Assembly: GCA_022661535.1 (NCBI GenBank)
Contig: JAKULF010000004.1
Span: forward strand, 3,472,001 to 3,536,000
DNA from: Eutypa lata
Lineage: Eukaryota > Ascomycota > Sordariomycetes > Xylariales > Diatrypaceae
Direction of reading: 5' to 3'
Length of the DNA stretch: 64,000 bases
Both the position numbers and the translations under genes were made by a program. Below, piece after piece: positions 35,164 to 46,894 of this stretch. Under the pieces are notes generated by a model. The model saw only the letters and a list, made by a program, of their open reading frames with translations. It was not told the origin of the DNA and did not search any database. Each line of letters starts with the position of its first letter. The stretch's first letter is position 1.

Positions 35164-37722
35164 TCTCACAGGGAATTATCCAACTAATGATTATACTTTT
35201 GATGCCTTTTGATGCGTAATAGCGAAGGTGCCATTCTTTTTTTTTATTATAGCTCTGTACCACCTTTGCTCTTGCATATTACTTATCATGGGGTCTCACT
35301 ATCACGCTGTACTATTATCTACATACTAAAATCGGGTGCGCTCGAGGACACGAAGGGGAGTTGTCCTCCAGGGCGTTGGAGCATGGGGAGACGGGCGTTT
35401 GTGTATGGCAAGGGGACAAACACGTCCTTTGCCATTTAAGAGCATGCATCTTCAAGACGTATCTGGGAGCATTGATGGCCGGGAACGGACTTGGATTGGT
35501 TGAGCATCTATTGGTTTTGGAATGGCACGGGGGTGGATAGAGGGGAATTATCAATACACGGCACGAAAGGAGAGCGAGCGGTCTCTCTTTTTTTACTATC
35601 CAGTGCGAGGCCGGTAATAAGGGCTCCTCCCTAAGTGGATTGATTGATTCGAGTGGCGAGAAGATGGGGGGGGACATGCATACATTTATTACCAATGAAA
35701 GTTAACAACAACAACACCTTTTACGTGTGATAATCCACAAACCTAATACTTGCTTCCTACAGTCTTGTGTGATAAAAGTTTGATCCAGTTATGTGTGATT
35801 ATTTGTTACTTACCGTAAGGAATGAATCCATCTAGTTATCTAGCTTTGGCCATAAACTGACCTATGTTGTTGGGGCTAAGCACAGGCAACATGACGATGT
35901 TTGCTTGTCATTTTATTTTATTCTATTTCATTACCTTCCCCTTCCCCTTGAAATTTATTCATTTACCCCTGAACTCTACAAGCCAAGTAAGTAGTAAGCA
36001 TGCAACTATCATTTCTTTCTTCCATTTAGTTATCTACTTAACTACTTACTTATCTTACATACCTACTTACATACCTACTTATTCTAACCCTTCCATGAAT
36101 TTGAGATATCTTAATTGCTTAAATTCTTCATAAAAGAAAAAAGGAAAAAAGAAAAGAAATTGGCCCGTCTAACCACTGCAGTAGAAAATCTGCGAATCAG
36201 TTAGGCAGTCAGTCAGTCAGTCACCTTCATCTGTCTATCTAACCATTACTCAATGCTGCTCCTTTATAGTTAGTGCTCATGAGGTAGGTACGTAGTTGGT
36301 TGGTTGGTTGGTTAGGTATACAATAGACACCTGGATAGAGGATCCCTGTACGGATAGAGTTATGGCGTCTTTGGGGGGAGGGTAGTCGAGATGCCTAGTA
36401 GTATCTGCATACCTATCCAACTGTTTATACTTGTATATATACGAATACCGAGGTACCCGAGAGAGGCAGGTAGATGACACGCCGTCAACAGTAACTAGGT
36501 GATTTATATATCTATCCGTAAATCTAGGATTGGTTATAACTAAGGTAAGTGGGCTTATAGCATGTCAGCCATAGGCAGTACATGCTAGCCACCTAGGTAG
36601 GTAAGGTTTAAGTATACCTAAAGCCTGTGCGTGCTTCCATGATTGCTGTTCTCGTATGATTTAGCCCTTCATATGGCGATATGACAGTGGTGAGCTTATG
36701 TACTTGCATCATGGCCATCAATATTTACTTAGACCACACACACACACACACACGCACACACAGTCAGCTCGCTTCACTTAAGTCTTAGGAAAACCCTTAC
36801 TTCAAAAAGAAGACTGGCCACGTCACGTCACGTCGTAGAACAAGCATTATCTTGGTAATGGGATTTTTTCATTATTTTAGGCTAGATAACAACGATGTGC
36901 TACTAGTCGGATAGATAGGTCATCCAGGCCACCTATCTATCCATCGATTCGGGGAGGTGTTCCAGGGGGGATGTAAACGCCGCGACGCAGCTCGACTGTA
37001 TTGCCGATCGACCCAGTTACCGGTCGTAAGGAAAGGTCCTGGAAAGGTCGGGTCGAAGAAGGCTCGGCTCCTCATACAAAAAATGGAATGTTAGAAATCT
37101 AGCATCATCCATCGAGGTCCTTCTCGACCCCCATCCCAAGAACCGAACGGCTCGGTGAACGGCTCTCCCACAAAGGTCTCCCATGATGTCTGTTCACTTG
37201 AATCAGACAGAAAACTCGGGATATATCGTCGCGGGATTCATATGTTCTCTCCATCTTCGTTCCTTCACTCCAATCATCTCTCTTTACATGAATTCGTGGC
37301 CCAGCCGAAGCAAAGGGCCTTACATGACATGATCTTTTCTAACAAGGGGGGGCTAGCATATCTTCGTTATGGCTTTGCAGTCAAAACCGAAGGAAAATCT
37401 TCCAGCAAAAGATGGGCTAAGGGGATCAGTAAATATGGGGGTTAGGTGTTGTGTGTTGCTAGGGGTATGTGATGTTCTGGCGCGTATTGGATTACTAGGG
37501 CAATGTATCAGGGCTCTATATACATTCAGGTGTTCTATTCAGTGAAAGGGGCAACAAGCAAGGGCAGGGGGTAATAGTAGTGCTGAATTCTCTTCCAACT
37601 TCGAAGCAAAGCTACGACGCAGCAAGCGCGGTTAGCTCATCATGAGAATTGGGTGTTATGTGACGCGATAACGTTGGGCGAAGGAGGGGGGTGTGGTGGT
37701 AGAATGGGAGTGCGGGCTTGAT
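35164..37722. other. Intergenic, repeat-rich, no gene seen
   Basis: 2.6 kb with a (TTGG)n run (36295-36314), an (AC)n run (36735-36761), and many TACCTA/TAGGTA motifs around 36045-36085, 36283-36290 and 36592-36602. No supported coding region. Confidence 0.5.
36735..36761 (+). repeat. (AC)n microsatellite
   Basis: A run of about 13 AC dinucleotides interrupted by one G. Confidence 0.85.
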
Positions 37723-40700
37723 TCAAGTCTGCTGCATAACCGATTGACCACCGCCGATTTGGCGCTTAACCTGTTCCCGAGCCCATCGTGCAGTTTCAAT
37801 GGTGCGGGACTGGAATTCGCGGTTGGTCTTGGTCTCCTTGATCATAGCATTGAGCCAATCTGATCGGAAAGCATCTGCAAGCTCGCCATGGGGGAACGCA
37901 TCGGCAAGATCCCTACAATTCGTGTTAGCAAAACGAACATGTAAATCTAGGTCATCCAACTTACCCAATAACACCCATTGTAGACCGCATCAGAGGCTCA
38001 CTGCGGTTCACATCGTTGGCAATGACGTTAAGCAGGTGAAAAATAGGCTGGACGTAAGGCTGAAGTGCTGGGGCTATATACAATTAGCATCCTGTAGTAC
38101 TAGATAGATAGGCACACACATACTCTTGCCGCTGAGTTTCAAAGCACCAATAATGCCACTCCAAGCATCCATAATGCCTTCACGCAGAGAGATGACATAG
38201 TCGTACATCTCGTAAGAGCCTTCTGGCGAGGCTGTGACATTGGCAGCCTGTTGCAAAACCTGTGCCACGACAGACAGGTAGGTTTCGAAATGACCACCGA
38301 TAGCATTAGCGATATCACCGAAACATTGGAGAATAGCCGGCTTAAACTGCGTGGAAAGGTTTGTGCTCTAAAAATCAAGTTAGCTAGATGAAATGCAAAG
38401 ATATGCCATAAAAGGGGAGTAAGTATAGCCAAAGGGAAATTTGTGGTACATACCCTAAGGTTGTTAAGGAGATGGTTCATGAAGTTGTCGCAGTACGGTT
38501 GACTTCGCTCTCCCATGGAACGGGTGATATCGCTGACAAGGCCAATAGCCATAGAGCAGAGACTCGGTTCTTCTTGATTTCCGAGGGCATTGTATAGGAA
38601 GGGTGTAAAAGCATCCATATACTTAGCAAAGTCCTCCTCCATCGCATTTGATAGACCGCTAATCGTGGCAAAGATGGACTCTGGGACAATTGACTTGCCG
38701 CTCACAGTGCTTAGGATCTGAAGTGAGACTTGCATGATGCGGTCACCCTGCGGTGCGATCTCCTTGTCTAGACGTTGAATGATAGCCTGCAGCACCGTGT
38801 TCAAGCTTGTCTGCATCTCCTCTAGGGCTATCTTGTCCTCAATGCTGACAACCTGTGTCTGCATGGGGATAGTATCTTCCAATCGCTTGATGATAACGTT
38901 CGACAACTCTGCAACCGAGGGGAAGCTGTCCTGAGCTGCGTGCTGCACAAAAGCGCTGAGAACCTCATAGGCAGTGGTGCGAACAGAAGTCTCAATGCCA
39001 GGCTGAGAAGTTACAGTGAGCAGAGTCTGTACGCTGTTGTTGAAGTGAGCCGTGAGAGGGTTTGTGGTGGCATCGAAATCTCCGGAGAAGCGCTCGGCTA
39101 GGTTCATCAAGGCCCAGCAACACGAAGCAGCCATCTTGATATCATGGACACCAGCGAATAGCGACCGGATGAGAGGATCGAGGTGGGTGGTAGGATCAAT
39201 GGCTTCCGAACAAGCTTCAGTAATGCGACCCAAGGCATACGCAGTTGAGTCCTTGACAAAAGTAGAGCTGTCTTCCATCATCGTGATCAGAATAGGCAAG
39301 GCCTGCTTCACGATCGGCTCCAGAACCTTCTCCTCTGGGCCTTCCATAATGGCACCAAAGGCAGCAACAGCAGCTTCCCGGAAATGCCAGTCCTCGGACC
39401 GCAGGTGTTGCTCAACAAACTGGATTACAGGTGGAATGATGTTAGGTCCAACAGCCTGAGCATATAACTGCAGGCATTGATACGATGCGCGTGATAAGTT
39501 GTACTCGTCATCTGTCGCATCCTCATCTTGCTTCGTGAGAAGTGTTAGAAGGGTAGGGACGACTTCGTTTGTGGCAACGCGCGCAAAGTTGTAGAATGGT
39601 CGCATTTGATCCGAGCTCTCAACCTATTGGTACTTAGTAAATGCCATCAGTTCATGACCTTAAGGAATAACATACCTGAGCGTTATCCTCTTCAATGTTG
39701 ATCTCTTCTTCGCAAACTGTGCTCCAGAATTCAACAGCGAGCTTGGCGACGTCCTCATCCTCGTTCTTCATTCCCAAAATGGTTAGGCCAAAAAGTGCCT
39801 TCTCCATGTAAAAGCGCATGTTTTCATAGTAGAGAGCCATGATACGGTTGAGACAGCCGAATGCACCCTGCTGTATCCGCGAGTCGTCGGCTTGTGTAGC
39901 CTCGCAGACAACTTGCATGATGTAGTTTCTCTCGCCCTCGTGTTTGAAATTGTTGCCGACGAACTCGAGAGAATCACCAAGGGCAGTAATAGCCGAAAGC
40001 CGTACATCGCCATTTGTCTCTTCCTTCCTGGCGCCCTGGACGACAGCTGTGAGAATGGCATTGGAATGGCTAACGAGGGCAGACCGTAATTCTGCGTCTT
40101 GGCTTTCACAAATGAAGCCAATACATGTCAATGAGGCCTGCTTTTGATGAGGTGCACCGCTGCTAACATTCTGCACCAGGGTTCCCATAAGATCGGTCCA
40201 TTGGTTTCTAGGAAGCTCGATAGCTGCAATAGAGGCGATGACCTGTGCAGCTGCCTGGCCAGCCTGGGCATTGGAGGAAGCAAGAGTCTGTAAGGAGAGA
40301 CTCTTGACACGCTCTTTGGTTTCTTGATCGGTTTGTTGCAGCCATTTGGCCTGTATCTCCTGCTGGCGCGAAAACTCGCGGGTTGTGAATGCGTTCTTCA
40401 GTGCAAGACCAGCAGCTACTCTGATGTTGGCTTCGCTATTCTCGTCCGCTAATGCTTGAACAAGGGTGGCTAGGTATAGGGGCTAAACGGTGGAAAATTC
40501 TCGGTTAGCTATGCAAATATACATGTACTAGGATGGGCGGGGACAAAGAAAATCAAGGGTAACTAATTGTAAGGGTGGCGCAACTTACAAAGTTATTCTC
40601 AGCAGCCTGTGTGAGTTGTTGCTCAGCACCGTTTCGCGTCGCCGCATCTATAAGGAAACACAAGGGTTAGTAAAGGGAGAGGAGGTACGATACGTCGAAA

Positions 40701-40861
40701 TTTGCAGCTTCAATATGTGACGCGCGATAGGGTGCGCAAGGCTACAGCGCCACTGAATCGATCCACAACTAAGTAAATAATACTCCGGGATAAATATGAC
40801 TTGACTCACCTGGCGACAGCGAGTTGCTGAGGACAAGGTTAATGTCCGCGTTGTCTGCCAT
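37723..40861 (-). CDS. KAP95: Importin subunit beta-1 (karyopherin Kap95-like)
   Basis: Carries importin-alpha/NLS cargo through nuclear pores and releases it on binding Ran-GTP. Exons on the minus strand: 40861-40810, 40647-40589, 40482-39676, 39623-38454, 38367-38124, 38073-37965 and 37912-37723. All junctions are GT-AG and phase-consistent, and together they give 876 residues, close to yeast Kap95 (861). The N-terminus MADNADINLVLSNSLSPDA followed by ...NGAEQQLTQAAENNF is the importin-beta N-terminal helix pair. The rest is HEAT-repeat helices, including the acidic loop around ENEDEDVAKLAVEFWSTVCEEE. The C-terminus contains WAREQVKRQI. The small second exon (59 nt) and six introns are typical. 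It is divergent from the gene to its right and convergent with the SEC2-like gene. Confidence 0.95.
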
Positions 40862-43159
40862 ATTTGCCGATTATTGACAAAATCGAGACTTCAAGATTAT
40901 GGGAAATTTGGATTGGATTGGATTGGCGTTGTGGATGTGGTGGTGGTGGCGGTAGTAGTGAGTGATGATGTCGTAGTTAGTGGAAGGGGGGGTTTTGTTG
41001 TTGTTTTTATTTTAATGTGGTAATCCGGTTTGGTCAGGTCAGTTTTAAGTAGGTAGGTAGGTACTTTTAGTCAAGTCCGACCGTCAAATGGTAAGAGGAA
41101 GAAAAAAAGGTCTAAAGGAGTATGTAGGTATGGTCGGCGACAAGTCCTTGAAATAAATGAGAGGACGAAGTTGAAGTTGAAGATTATTCTTGACCGCCTG
41201 AATATAGTAAAGTGATGCAAATGCAACAAGGCAGGGTCCAAGACACTCTGAGAAGGGGAAAAATGTTTGTCTGTTCTGGAGAAGAAGTTGGGAAGGGTTC
41301 GGAAAGAAGATGAAGGGTGCAGAATCGGCGAGGTGAGTGGTAGACCAGAACGTGCTAATGTACCTAACTAGGCCTACTGTCTACTGCATGTATGTACCTA
41401 CGCTGCTAGATGCAGCATGCAGCTCATCCATTGATTGGTCTATGGCGGGGGGGTATTACCTGGTTTAGTGGAAGTCCTTTTCTTCTCCGGTGCATTGAAG
41501 ACAGTTCGACCAGTAAACTTATTTTATTTTAGTTACCTAACCTATTCATACCTTTCTATGTATGTCTTTTACCATCACTTTGGGTTGGCATGTAAACTAC
41601 ATTCGCATACATACCTCTCATCCTCATCCTACCACATTCATGCCGTATGCATACCACATGTAAGTAGTTATGTAGTTATGTATGTATGTATGCATAGGTT
41701 TCTAGAAGCAATAGAGCATAAGTTGAATTCCCACATCTATCTTCATTGCATCCGGCTAGAATCATCTAAATCCATACACATAACTAAACGTAACTTGTAT
41801 ATGTGCAAATTATACATATGTTTATTGGCAATTACCTGATAGTCAGTCCGTCACTATAGTTACCTCAACTAGATACCTCTACTACCAGGCAGGCAGTACT
41901 AGAGCTAAATTATTTACGTAATTCTTGCTAAGACGTATACTTACTATGTATTCTGCAATTTCCTTTTACCAGTTTTATTAGATACATAGGTAGGTTTAGC
42001 TAACACTTGTGTCCAATGCTGGTGCTGCTGGTGAGGTAGTTAGGTAGATATGCCCATGGATATAAATATATAATGAATGTGTCCAGTGTATACAACTAGT
42101 TATAGCGATCATTCACATGATCTATCTCCCTACTAGCTAGGATGGGTATAATCACTGAGCTCGCTAAACCTACATATATAACTGGATTGCCGTCACTACC
42201 TATCAACAATAAATAGGGAGGAAAGGTCGAACCCCCTGATAGTTAGCAACTAATAATAATATCTATATGTATGTACCTCCACTCTATAAGCAGGCATATA
42301 ACGTACCTAACCTATCGTACTGTTCAATTCCAATTCCCACCGCCCATCACTTGCACTAGAAGCTTGGAGTGAACCAATAGCACAGGCCCGGCCGCTGGAG
42401 CAGGATTAACCCACCTACCCACACAGCAGAGCTTCTGGAAGCGGCGATGGCCTGAAGGCTGCAGTGTGCCAGATGCTTGCGGCGGAAACTGGAATGTTTA
42501 TTCTCACCCAACTTCCTCCTCCCTCAGCCCTGAGATCGGTATGAGACCCCCAAGACACCTCCCTACAGCAGGTATGGCAGGGGAGCTCTCCCTTTATCGG
42601 ATGTGGGTCTGAAAATGCCCAATCATGATGGAGGAAATGTCAGTACCCCGCCATTTGGTCAAGTCAGAGTTTTTATCGGCACGTGATAAGTACCCTTGGT
42701 TTCCCACTGCCCCGCATCCATCACGGCCCGTACAAGGGCATAACGGAAAGCCCCCTTTTATCAAAATAAGCCTCCCGGCCGAGTCACGCAGAGCCATACC
42801 TATGGGGTCTGGGGGTCATACTTTAGGATTCTATACAGTTCTGGATTTGAAAACATTCATACATGTCTTGTAGGAATTGCCACAAGGATCAAGTGCCAAT
42901 GTTAATTAAAGACCACTTCTTTTTGTTTGTCTCCCTCGAGTATAATATAGAATTGCATAGGTACTTTTATTATCAGTTTTAGCCACCACAAATGCTCCAA
43001 ACCTAAGTATGTAGCCGAAACCAGAAAATATGATCGAGATCAGTCTCATAATGTTAGCCTTGGATTTTTTTTGTATCCGAGAACAATGCCAGCAGATGCA
43101 TGAGTTAGTTATGAAAAGCCAGATTTACTCTAGATATGCAAACACACCCATCCTTCTTT
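40862..43159. other. Intergenic, no gene seen
   Basis: 2.3 kb containing the KAP95 promoter and leader (a GGATT and GTGGTGGTGG-rich stretch at 40909-40950), TAGGTA tandems (41049-41064), and TATGTATG/ACATACAT microsatellite-like runs (41664-41690). No coding region that I can support. Confidence 0.5.
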
Positions 43160-45304
43160 TCACGAGCCATTAACTTTTGCCTCCAAATTCTGTACCACCT
43201 CAGACGGGGCAGCATGTGAAGCCACGGCACCGTTAGTCGCAGTCGGAGGACTCAATTTTCCATTGAGATCCAACTCCCGACTGAGGCTCCGTTGGGGAGC
43301 CTGCTTTGCGATGATGGGGCTTCCGGGCCGGCTGAGGATAAACTGTAAGATAGAATTGTTAGTACCATGTAGGTTTTTGTAACCTTAGCTTTCTGTATCA
43401 AACTTACGTTGCTAGCAGCACCCAAGAGCGCAACAAGAGAACTTTGGACCACATCTTCGTGGATGCCAACCCCCCAGACCTTTTGTGATGTGCCGGATGC
43501 TGTACATTCGATATAGGTGGCAGCCTTGACTTCTCGTCCACCTCCAATAGCATGCTCCTTGTAATCAGCGACGTCTAGGTCTATCCCCACACTTCTTAAA
43601 GCATCAGCCAAAGACGAGATCGGACCATTGCCCCGTCCCCGAAGTTTGTACTCCTTGCCATCAATAGCCACGATGCCTTCGAAAACACGAGCGAGATTTT
43701 TGGTGTCCTGAGACTTTCCGGGCTCTGGAGGAACGGGAGATGTAGATCGGTCGACAGAAATCGAGTAGTCGACGATGCTGAACCGGGGGTTGTCGCGTAA
43801 GAAATATGTTTTCTCAAATAGATCGCTGATTTCGGCCGACAACAGCTCTCTGCCGAGCGCATCCGCTTGCTTCTGAACGACCTTACTAAAGGCGACCTGT
43901 AAACCACGTGGCAGGTCGAGTTCGAGTTTCCGCAAGATAATCCAGGCAGCGCCACCCTTGCCACTTTGCGAGTTGACACGGATGACGGCTTCGTATGTAC
44001 GGCCAATATCTTGGGGATCGAGAGGAAGATAGGGAATTTCCCATTGGTCCTCGTAAGATTTTCCTTGTGCCTCACGGACCTTGAAGCCCTTCTTGATAGC
44101 ATCTTGATGTGACCCGCTGAAGGCACATACAACAAGAGAGCCTCCATACGGAGCTCGGGGGTGCACTGGGATCTTGTTGCACATCTCGACAGTGTCAATC
44201 ACACGGCCTAGGTCAGAGAAATCGATGTTGGGGTGGATCCCTTGGGTGTATAGATTTAAGGCCAAAGTGACCAAATCCACGTTACCCGTTCGCTCACCAT
44301 TGCCGAAGAGGCATCCCTCCACCCTATCGGCACCCGCCATCTGGCCTAATTCGGCAGCGGCAACTGCGCATCCTCGATCGTTGTGTGGATGAAGTGATAC
44401 ACAAACCTTCTCCCTCTCTGAGATATGCGTACAGAAGTACTCGATCTGGTCAGCATAGACGTTGGGGGTCGACATCTCTACCGTGGCGGGGAGATTGAAG
44501 ACGATGGGAACTTCCTTCGTAGGTTCCCAAGCGGCCTTGACTGCTTCACAGACACGAAGGGCAAAGTCGGGGCTTGAATCCGAGAAAGTCTCCGGGCTGA
44601 ATTCGAAAGCCCATTCCGTTCCTGCTTGCTCAGGGTCATCCTTAGTTATCGAGCGGGCGTACTTGGCGCACGCCACAGCTCGCTCAAGGCATTCCTCTTC
44701 GCTAAAGTTAAAAACTATGCGTCGGAAGCATTCGCTCGTAGCGAGGTAGATGTGTAGGAGAGCCTTCTTGGCACCCTTGAGAGAATCGACGGTTCGACGG
44801 ATGAGGTCTTCGCGGCAGGGCGCAAGAACCTGGAGCCAAACATCGTCGGGGACGGCTCCGGGAGTCTCGACAATGCGCCTCGTGAAATCGAAATCGGTTT
44901 GCGAAGCTGAAGGAAAAGACACCTCGATCTCCTTGTATCCGAGCTCTACTAGCATTTTGAAATATCTCCATTTTTCATCGCCATTCTGTATGTTCCCATG
45001 TTAACCGGTGCTTCGACGAGGAATTGCTATGGGAGCTCGAACCATTGGGTCAACCAGACTCTGGTTTCCGTCTCTTAAATCGGTTGCCAAGAACCGCGGG
45101 CTCTTCTCGATCGTCCGCGAGGGCCATTGTCGGTTTGGAAGATTTAAAGGCGTGAACCTTTTGTATTTCTTAGATGGATCCTTAAGCCTATTGAATTGAA
45201 TAAGTGGTATTTATTTGTTAGCCAGTGGTTATATTAACCTCAACTAAGAGAAGATGATTGTTGTATTGTAGCATTGGATTGGTTTTGGTGACTTACATCG
45301 GCAT
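43160..45304 (-). CDS. LEU4: 2-Isopropylmalate synthase
   Basis: Condenses acetyl-CoA with 2-oxoisovalerate, the committed step of leucine synthesis, usually in mitochondria. Exons on the minus strand: 45304-45297, 45187-45043, 44985-43408 and 43342-43160, giving 637 residues. The 8-nt first coding exon supplies ATGCCGAT; joining it to the next exon gives [11 protein letters not shown], the expected fungal N-terminus. Catalytic motifs are LRDGNQSL in exon 2 and SLHPHNDRG in exon 3, whose histidines bind the divalent metal. The C-terminal third is the LeuA dimer/regulatory domain that senses leucine ([10 protein letters not shown] ... [11 protein letters not shown]). The last exon adds a variable tail ending KVNGS. 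A TGAGTCA site upstream suggests cross-pathway control. Confidence 0.95.
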
Positions 45305-45636
45305 GTTGCAAACGAGGGGCAGAGCCGAAAATTGTGGTAGATGTTAAGTGGGAGGATAACGATAAGGAGGTCACAGGAGGGGTTCTGTTGTGCGAGGGAC
45401 CACTGTATACAAAAAGGAGAATCGAGGATGCTCTATTAAAATTGGAAACCTGAAGTTCCGGATATTAGGTATTGAACAATTGGATTTGTTCATTAATAAA
45501 TAGTTTGAGGATATCAAAGGTGAGGTCGGTGTCTGCTTCGGACACTTCCAGGCCAAGATATTAATATGTTCCTACTCGAGGTTTAGAGGTATGTAGTTAG
45601 TTAGTTCGGTACATAAACGATGACTGGTTGGACCCT

Positions 45637-45643
45637 TGAGTCA
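45637..45643 (-). promoter_or_regulatory. Candidate Gcn4/Cpc1 site upstream of LEU4
   Basis: TGAGTCA, the consensus for the general amino-acid control bZIP activator, lies 333 nt upstream of the LEU4 start codon. The site is palindromic apart from its centre, so strand is nominal. A single 7-mer match can be chance, but the gene is a classical target. Confidence 0.45.
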
Positions 45644-46204
45644 TCCGACTGGATATTTTTCTTCACGTTCTCCGAAAAAAGTGTGACGATTCAGTTCGTT
45701 ATACTACGTACATACATACCTACATATGCATACCTACATGTATGTGGGGTACCTAAATCAGTGATTGTAGTGCACATACATACATGTATGTACCTCCTAC
45801 TTACTATCTACATACCTTATGTACCTACAGATGCGTGAGCCTAAAACGAAGGGTTCTACATTTTCGTCATTTCAGATGCTATGTGGATTAGTAGAACTTG
45901 CGAAATCGCAATTCACCTACACATACATATGGTAACCGTCGCTAACCGACAGCCTTATCTGCTTAGGTCTGTACCTAATGTAGGTAGGGTAGGTAGTTAT
46001 GTACAATGTGGGCTTACGCAGAATAAGGCGCGCGGGGTATGTCTAAGTTAGGCAATTTTAGAGAGCGAACAACCAATTAGCCGCGCCTTTTTGTTGACCA
46101 AGGCAGTTCGTTCCTGTTCTAGTCTATACATACATCATCCTCTGCAGTAGACGGGCTGCGGGCACAACGGGAACATAAAGTTCTTGTGATCAACATTTGT
46201 TCTG

Positions 46205-46226
46205 CCCCCCCCCCCCCCGCCCCCCT
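46205..46226 (+). repeat. Poly-C tract
   Basis: Fourteen consecutive C, one G, then five more C. Confidence 0.9.
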
Positions 46227-46894
46227 CACGGATATTTCAAAGCATGTTTTCTAATATCTGTCACGCCCTTCGTGTTACTGTTTCTTATATGAAAGTCTAT
46301 TTTGACATCATCATTAGTGTTATGAGCACCCAACGGCCGCTCGCTTGGCCCACCTACGTAATATGGCAACTGCTGGAACTGCAAATGATTCTACTTATAT
46401 AAAACATGTTCAGATGCCTATAACATGATGCCTAATACATCTTCTAGAATCTCCATGGTACCCGTAAATTTTACAAAAGAGACAGAAGAGTATAATGAAT
46501 GATGGACATATATACTTTCTTCCTGGGAAGGAATTAAACCCCCCCAAGGTGATTAGATATACACAACTTGTGACCGACGATGTCATCTGGGATATGATTA
46601 AATCAAATATGTACAAGATTTCAAAATTGCAAAAATTGCAAACCCAAAAAGTCAGCGCTCAATGCGAAGGCTAATAATCCCAAACATCCACATGCAATAG
46701 TAGGTATCCCCTTCTCAAACGCCAAACCTTTTAAAGACGCCCAACAATGAGTTAATATAAATCGCTTTACCCTTAATAACTTTGCTTCCAGATTACCTCC
46801 ACATGTTGTATCTCATATGTACGTGGTTGGCACGCTTGTACCCCAACCATGTCCCGTCATATCCAGGTATCTATAACGAATGGCGTGGCTGTGA

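Larger units (their letters stand above)
45305..46894. other. LEU4 upstream region and intergenic
   Basis: 1.6 kb holding the LEU4 promoter, TACATAC/TACCTAC-type repeats (45709-45800) and a poly-C tract (46205-46226). It ends at the ferric reductase stop codon. No further gene seen. Confidence 0.5.
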
